A stretch of 64,000 nt of DNA. Origin: JAFGLZ01 sp964390905. Lineage in GTDB: Bacteria > Planctomycetota > Phycisphaerae > UBA1845 > JAFGLZ01. The position numbers and the translations under genes are program-made. The notes beneath the pieces were generated by a model, which searched no databases, was not told the origin of the DNA, and saw only the letters and a list, made by a program, of their open reading frames with translations. Below are positions 59,713-64,000 of the stretch, piece by piece. Location: NCBI GenBank assembly GCA_964390905.1, contig CAYMLO010000005.1:59616-123615 (forward strand). Reading direction: 5' to 3'. The number at the start of each line of letters is the position of its first letter. The first letter of the stretch is position 1.

Positions 59713-60342
59713 GTGCGAGATCAATGGTACGCGGACAACCGGGATCTCGTGAAATGGGCGGCCTTGGTCCACCTGGCCGAATCATATGGCATCAGGCGAA
59801 TCATCCAGGTTGCCTACTACCGGCCCAACAACAGCGATTTGACGCTCAAAACGACGGCCGGGCAGGTGTCGTTTCCTGGACCCGTGCTGGAGCACTTCCG
59901 GAACCTTGACCAGATCAAGGGCTTGGCTGCCGCCACTGGACTCCGGATCGACGTCTACAAGGAACCGTTCGAGTGCGATGAAGCCCTTGCCACGCGTGAG
60001 GCCGTGGGTGATCACTACACGCGCCAACTCGTAGCGGAGCTGAGCGAAAGCGACCGAGATGCCTTGATTGCCTTCCTCGATCCTGATACAGGCATCGCCC
60101 CGACGCGGGCCGGCTTGGAGCATGTCACGCCCGAAGAGATCCGTGCGATCTACGACGGCTTGAGGGCCGGCGACGCACTCGTCCTCTATCAGCACGCTCG
60201 CAGGAAGGGCGGTTGGCTGGAGGCCACAAGACAGGCTTTCGCACGGGCCGTCGGTGCGCCCGAGGAGGATGTCGAGACGGTCACGTGTCCGGACTTGGCT
60301 GCGGACGTGGCCTTCTACGCGATCCAGAGACAATCGCGATGA
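59713..60342 (+). CDS. Hypothetical protein with an LDPDTG motif
   Basis: 209 residues from a GTG without a clear ribosome site. I recall similar proteins of unknown function with the pattern LDPDxG, then KHV/EHV and later LVLYQH; here these are AFLDPDTGIAP, LEHVTPEEI and ALVLYQHARR. LDPDTG is reminiscent of motif IV of SAM-dependent methyltransferases (DPPY/NPPF), but no SAM-binding glycine loop is seen. It follows the restriction remnant, so it may be a leftover of a defence or restriction locus. Confidence 0.55.
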   Translation: MRDQWYADNRDLVKWAALVHLAESYGIRRIIQVAYYRPNNSDLTLKTTAGQVSFPGPVLEHFRNLDQIKGLAAATGLRIDVYKEPFECDEALATREAVGDHYTRQLVAELSESDRDALIAFLDPDTGIAPTRAGLEHVTPEEIRAIYDGLRAGDALVLYQHARRKGGWLEATRQAFARAVGAPEEDVETVTCPDLAADVAFYAIQRQSR

Positions 60343-60470
60343 TGGTAGAGACGGTAGGGTCCGTCGTCTGAGCCACCTCCCACTCGTGGAGCGACAGCAA
60401 TTGGCGGGTCCATAGGACCCAACCTACGAGCTCCCTGACCAGGCAATAGAGCAGCGCAAGGGAGCAATGG

Positions 60471-61301
60471 AAAAGTAGAATGTCCCCTTTTTTCCGCCGA
60501 AACAACAGCCCCCGCGGCTACTTTTCGGCCGCGCGTTCGAGTGCGGCGACGCGGCGCTCGAGGGCTTCGAGGCGGGCTAGTATGTCCGCCTTGCTTTCGG
60601 CCGCGCTAAGGCTTCGCTGGGGCGTCCCCTTTGGAGCGCCAAGCTGCCGACTTGCGGCGCGGAGCCGCCGTATGGTCAGATCCGTCGGGGCCCGCTGTTC
60701 TTGGGGAGCAACACCGGTTCGGGCCTCCCGTTCTTGCGCGGCGAGCTCCTGACGTGCCACCTCGAGCTGCTGCTCGGCCTGATTGATGCGGGCCAGTTCG
60801 GCAGCGTATGCGTCGTCGAAGGCTTGGGCCTGTTTGGGCGTCAGACCGCGGCGACGCTTGATCGACTTGACGCGCTCGAACATGAGCTGAAGCATGTTGC
60901 TCCTGTCCTGGCGAATCTGCCGTTCGGCTTGTTCGATCTGCTGACGGCGCAGAAGGAGTCCCTCGTCCCGTCGCTGGATCGCGGCATCCGTGCCGGACGA
61001 GCTGGCGCCGGATGCATCCGGCGCCGCAGCCTGAGCGCGCGCATTGAGCAAGATCGCCACACCAGCCGAAAGAACGATCAAAGCGGTCGTGGCAATAAGC
61101 GCCCAGCGTCTAGTGACATGGCAACGCATAGCCATTCTCCTTATTGGTTCACTGTTCAAACCATGGCCCTCGTGGGGCGCAAGCTGCAGGGCGCACAGGA
61201 CCTGCCCCGCAAGAGGTGTGCAGCTCATAGGTTCGCGGTTCGCCCCTGCATCACATTATGACGGCAGAGGCAGGGAGAAAAAAGGGGACATTCTACTTTT
61301 T
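60471..61301. mobile_element. REP-bounded unit carrying a small coiled-coil gene, type C
   Basis: A perfect 24-base inverted pair marks both ends: 60471-60494 (AAAAGTAGAATGTCCCC followed by six T and C) and 61278-61301. The unit of 831 bases contains one complete gene (60518-61129) with its own ribosome site. The ends resemble the type A REP around the transposase: an A/T run, GGGAC, then a T run. No transposase lies inside, so movement would need a RAYT in trans. Confidence 0.7.
60518..61129 (-). CDS. Signal-peptide coiled-coil protein inside the REP-bounded unit
   Basis: 203 residues from the ATG at 61129, with AAGGAG 7 bases upstream (ATG 61135 is only 1 base from it). Signal or anchor segment (residues 8-30), a Ser/Ala-rich linker, then long helices (EGLLLRRQQIEQAERQIRQ to AAQEREARTG) and a C-terminal coiled coil (ADILARLEALERRVAAL). 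GLTPKQAQAFDDAYAAEL resembles helical segments of small periplasmic proteins. No recognised function. Enclosed by the perfect inverted repeats, it may be cargo of the mobile unit or simply a gene caught between two REPs. Confidence 0.6.
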   Translation of the reverse strand: MRCHVTRRWALIATTALIVLSAGVAILLNARAQAAAPDASGASSSGTDAAIQRRDEGLLLRRQQIEQAERQIRQDRSNMLQLMFERVKSIKRRRGLTPKQAQAFDDAYAAELARINQAEQQLEVARQELAAQEREARTGVAPQEQRAPTDLTIRRLRAASRQLGAPKGTPQRSLSAAESKADILARLEALERRVAALERAAEK

Positions 61302-61331
61302 CGCGCCCATCCGGGACGTCGCGGCGCCGAG

Positions 61332-64000
61332 TCATGTCTTCTCTGCAAACACCTGGCCGAGCAGCTCGACCGCCCCGTTCACGACAATGTCCAGCGCGTC
61401 GGGGACGAGCTTGGACCAGCTGGAGATGTTGACCTCATGGCCGCCGTGGGCGAACGCGCGCTTCGTGGGGAGGTAACCCACGTACTGCGTGGTGCAGTGG
61501 GCGATGAAGGTAGGGAACGTGGGCGAGCCCATCTTGATCCGCAGCCCGCCTTCGGCGAACGGCTCGCCCGGCAGGCCCACGATGGCCGTGTCGCCGATTC
61601 GCAGCACCTGGATTTCGTAGTCGACCGCGCCGTCGCGCCGCCGCAGCTCATCGACGCTCACCAGCAACGCCGCCTGCACCCACTTGCGGTCGACGACGGT
61701 CCGATCGTCGCCGGTCCAGATCGGCTGGGGGTGCTCGGCGATGAAGCGCCGGGCCGCCGCGAGGGGCTTGGCCTCGACCTCGCGGATCGGCAGAGGCACG
61801 TGCCGGATCCGCCAGTCGAGCACGGCGTCGTCGGTGAACTTCAGTCGATCGATCAACCCGACCGCCGTTTCGGCCAGCGTCCTCCCCATGAGCTGATGGT
61901 CGTTAGCATAGTCGGGGTCCCACGGGTCCCACGGATTGACGTCGCCGCAGCAACCGTTGACGACCAACGGGACGCACGTCGGCCCGTACCGCTTCTGAAG
62001 CGCCGCCGACCAGGCCCCAGGCCAGTCGGCCGAGATGATCCGCTTCGGAAAGACGTGCACCGGATGACACGTGTAGTGCAGCAACAGCGTCGCGAACTCG
62101 CCGCCGCCGGCGCGGACGGCCATGACCCCGAGCTCCGGATCGATCGGCCCCTCCAGGTAGCGGATTCGCTCGGCTGCGGGCGTTCCGAGCCAACCGCGCG
62201 GCGGCATGACTGCCCGGCCGTCTTGCCGAATCGCACGGCGATTGAAGGCGAACCGTCCCTCGACGCAACTGCCCGACGCGATCTGGACCGGCTGCAGCGC
62301 GTCGTGTGCCCGTGCGATGGCCTCGACCGATCGTTCGACCACCAGCGCGCTGTACTTTGGGTTCTCGCCGCGAATCCACCGGACGTCCTCGGGCAGATCC
62401 TCGAACGTCTCGAAGATGAACCCGCCCAACGTCGGAGCCGTATGCGTCTGCGTCGCGTGCACCATCACTGCGTTGGGGTCCAGGCCGAATCGGTCCGACG
62501 CCGCCTTGCGGATCTGGTCGGTGTAGGGCTGGTTGACGATGGTGACGTCGAGGGCGAGGAGGCAGAGCTTGCGTCCGTTGCGCTCGAAGACGACCGCCTT
62601 GGCGAACAGCGGATCGGCCACCGACTCGGCCGGACGCAACTGGGCAACGGCTCCCGTCAGGTGCGTCCCCAACGGCGGCGTGATGTCCACCTGCGCCGCG
62701 CCGGCGCGAAGTTTCGTCGATCTCGTTGAGGTGTCGCTCATCGGTCGGTCCGCCAACTGAAAGGCATACAGCCGCGCGTCGGAAAGGTAGAACCGGAGGC
62801 AAACGACCCGTCCGACCAGTGCCGACAGGTCCGGGTGTTTCTTCCATCTCGGCCGTTCGCGGATGCCGTCGGCGCCAACAAGGGCAACGCTCTCAGTCCG
62901 ACTGTAGCCCGGAATCGGCTTGCCCGCCTCGTCGAGTACCTCGACGGCAAGCCAGCCCGCGGGCGCCTCGACGTTCACGAGCAGGACGTTGCCGACGAGC
63001 TTGAACGGCTTGGTCGTGACGCTCCCAGGCTTGCCCTTCGCTTCCAGACACACGAACCGGTCAAGCGGCAGCGTCGCCAGGAGGATAACGGGCTTGCGGG
63101 GCGCGTGCCAATGGCGCTCTCGGTAGCCGGCGTAGTAGATCCAGTGCTTGTCCTGGAACGTCACGATGTTCGAGGAGGGAACGACCATGTCCTTGTCGTA
63201 GCTCCCGTCCGGGCCGCGCGGGACGAACTCCTTGCCGGCGTAGACCCAGGTCAGATCCCAGCTGTCGCCGTCGCGGCTGGTGCCGATGTAGAACGTCATG
63301 ACGTCGCGCTCGTGGCGCTTGTGGTAGTCCATTCCGGTCAACTTCATGGGGGGTGCGTCCGGATGCTCGTAGACCGACATGAGGGCGAAGTGAACGCCCT
63401 CGTAGATCCAGTCGTTGAGCGAGTAGATCTGCCGCCGCTTGTGCTCGTCGGGACCTTGTCGGTCGAACCGCCAGGCGCGAACGGGCGTCCATCCGGTGGG
63501 GTTGGCCCTGACGTCGGGGTTGGCCATGCTGCGGCTGCCGCGGATCTCCCCCGAGCCGCCCCCCGTGCCGAAGTCTTGTCGCGTGAACAAGCGGTACACC
63601 TTCGCCCCTTCGTCCCACAGGATCTGATTGGACGTATCGGCCGCACGTCCCGTGACGGGCTCACCGTTGTTGTAGGGCTTCCAATGAATCCCGTCGGCCG
63701 AATAGGACAGACAAGCCCGGGCCGTGTTGACGTGGCTGTGGGCGGCCTTGTAGCGATGCTTCGGATCGGTCTCGTGCGGATCGATGAAGCACGTGAAGCC
63801 ATCGCCGAAGTGCCCGAGGATGTTGTTGTCCTTGCCGCGGTAGGTGACCTTCCTGTCGGCGGGCGGGCTGAAGTGCAGCTTGGCGGCCTTCTCCGGGGTG
63901 AAGTGGAACAGCCCCAGGCTCGGCTTGGTCCAGTGGACGCCGTCCTTCGATTCGGCGTAGGCGGTCGTGTGGGCCCAAGGACAGTACCACATCTGGAACT
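61332..64000 (-). CDS. Glycosidase-like propeller fused in frame to a neutral-ceramidase-like protein, 5'-truncated
   Basis: The frame is open through the right edge, so the start is outside the window; the visible ATG at 63992 is probably internal. The first part (63992-62742) is a GH43/GH32-like five-bladed propeller: AYAESKDGVHWTKPSLGL and TARACLSYSADGIHWKPY, then a jelly-roll end LRFYLSDARLYAFQLAD. The second part, from the Met at 62741, is a neutral/alkaline ceramidase-like domain of about 469 residues: AGAAQVDITPPLGTHLTGAV, VHATQTHTAPTLGG, HYTCHPVHVF and NGCCGDVNP. The junction holds two tandem CGGT units. Removing one would restore an ATGA stop-start overlap. Confidence 0.75.
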   Translation of the reverse strand, partial: FQMWYCPWAHTTAYAESKDGVHWTKPSLGLFHFTPEKAAKLHFSPPADRKVTYRGKDNNILGHFGDGFTCFIDPHETDPKHRYKAAHSHVNTARACLSYSADGIHWKPYNNGEPVTGRAADTSNQILWDEGAKVYRLFTRQDFGTGGGSGEIRGSRSMANPDVRANPTGWTPVRAWRFDRQGPDEHKRRQIYSLNDWIYEGVHFALMSVYEHPDAPPMKLTGMDYHKRHERDVMTFYIGTSRDGDSWDLTWVYAGKEFVPRGPDGSYDKDMVVPSSNIVTFQDKHWIYYAGYRERHWHAPRKPVILLATLPLDRFVCLEAKGKPGSVTTKPFKLVGNVLLVNVEAPAGWLAVEVLDEAGKPIPGYSRTESVALVGADGIRERPRWKKHPDLSALVGRVVCLRFYLSDARLYAFQLADRPMSDTSTRSTKLRAGAAQVDITPPLGTHLTGAVAQLRPAESVADPLFAKAVVFERNGRKLCLLALDVTIVNQPYTDQIRKAASDRFGLDPNAVMVHATQTHTAPTLGGFIFETFEDLPEDVRWIRGENPKYSALVVERSVEAIARAHDALQPVQIASGSCVEGRFAFNRRAIRQDGRAVMPPRGWLGTPAAERIRYLEGPIDPELGVMAVRAGGGEFATLLLHYTCHPVHVFPKRIISADWPGAWSAALQKRYGPTCVPLVVNGCCGDVNPWDPWDPDYANDHQLMGRTLAETAVGLIDRLKFTDDAVLDWRIRHVPLPIREVEAKPLAAARRFIAEHPQPIWTGDDRTVVDRKWVQAALLVSVDELRRRDGAVDYEIQVLRIGDTAIVGLPGEPFAEGGLRIKMGSPTFPTFIAHCTTQYVGYLPTKRAFAHGGHEVNISSWSKLVPDALDIVVNGAVELLGQVFAEKT

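Noticed and set aside
60281..60505. Small reverse reading frame spanning the left type C REP
   Set aside because: It has no ribosome site and its start lies in the repeat; the hydrophobic run comes from antisense of noncoding sequence.
1..64000. CRISPR arrays, tRNA or rRNA genes, prophage and integrase genes
   Set aside because: I found no direct repeats with regular spacing of CRISPR type, no cloverleaf with a CCA-type end, no rRNA-like stretch and no phage structural genes in the coding frames. A tRNAscan and CRISPR search would be decisive.

Overview
This is a GC-rich window with tightly packed, mostly single-strand gene runs. It looks like a chromosomal segment of a Planctomycetota-type bacterium, perhaps class Phycisphaerae. 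Reasons: secreted sulfatases and glycoside hydrolases of several families, Tat-dependent Gfo/Idh oxidoreductases, a hydrazine-synthase-alpha-related haem protein, beta-propeller cytochromes, PEP-CTERM proteins, SMP-30 lactonases and REP-associated transposases occurring together. The taxonomic placement is inferred; no rRNA or marker phylogeny is available here.

Layout. 1-4 kb: a partial PQQ-type propeller and a three-gene exporter-like operon (unknown secreted/anchored protein, FtsX-type permease, MacB/LolD-type ATPase). 4-9 kb: a COG2509 flavoprotein and a secreted GH123-like enzyme. 9-20 kb: a UroD-fold protein, two di-haem propeller proteins, and a sugar ABC importer (two permeases, lipoprotein binding protein) next to a GH4 glycosidase. 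20-30 kb: a forward cluster of Gfo/Idh oxidoreductase, triple-repeat lectin-like protein, GH127 enzyme, TolB-like propeller and lipoprotein, running into an AlgI/AlgJ-type polysaccharide O-acetylation pair. 30-38 kb: methyltransferase, two flavodoxin-fold proteins, a double PEP-CTERM protein, a RAYT transposase, hemB, isochorismatase and a shortened UvrC-like protein. 38-50 kb: secreted GHL10-like hydrolase, LarC with two membrane proteins, UroD-fold protein, OPA-type MFS transporter, VOC protein, FGGY kinase, 2-hydroxyacid dehydrogenase, folP. 50-64 kb: PH-domain protein, nucleotidyltransferase with beta-helix, a possible NTase toxin-antitoxin pair, GH38 mannosidase, SMP-30 lactonase, sulfatase, a restriction-gene remnant, and a partial fused glycosidase/ceramidase gene.

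The theme is glycan scavenging: secreted hydrolases, sulfatase, mannosidase and arabinofuranosidase-like enzymes release sugars; an ABC importer and an OPA/MFS carrier take them up; GH4, Gfo/Idh, FGGY kinase and 2-hydroxyacid dehydrogenase could process them.

The most unusual signals are not in the ordinary genes. (1) A family of REP-like inverted repeats occurs as a pair bracketing a RAYT transposase (34592-35358), as non-autonomous hairpins (31397-31489; 32815-32859; 56935-56996), and as a perfect 24-bp inverted pair bracketing a small coiled-coil gene (60471-61301), which looks like cargo capture. (2) Two places where neighbouring genes are fused in frame at what looks like a former gene boundary: two complete PEP-CTERM proteins (32905-34449), and a glycosidase-like protein joined to a ceramidase-like protein across a 4-bp tandem duplication (61332-64000). 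(3) Degenerate heptanucleotide tandem arrays in three places, two of them telomere-like and G-rich. (4) A transposase promoter whose predicted start coincides with the ATG, implying a leaderless mRNA.
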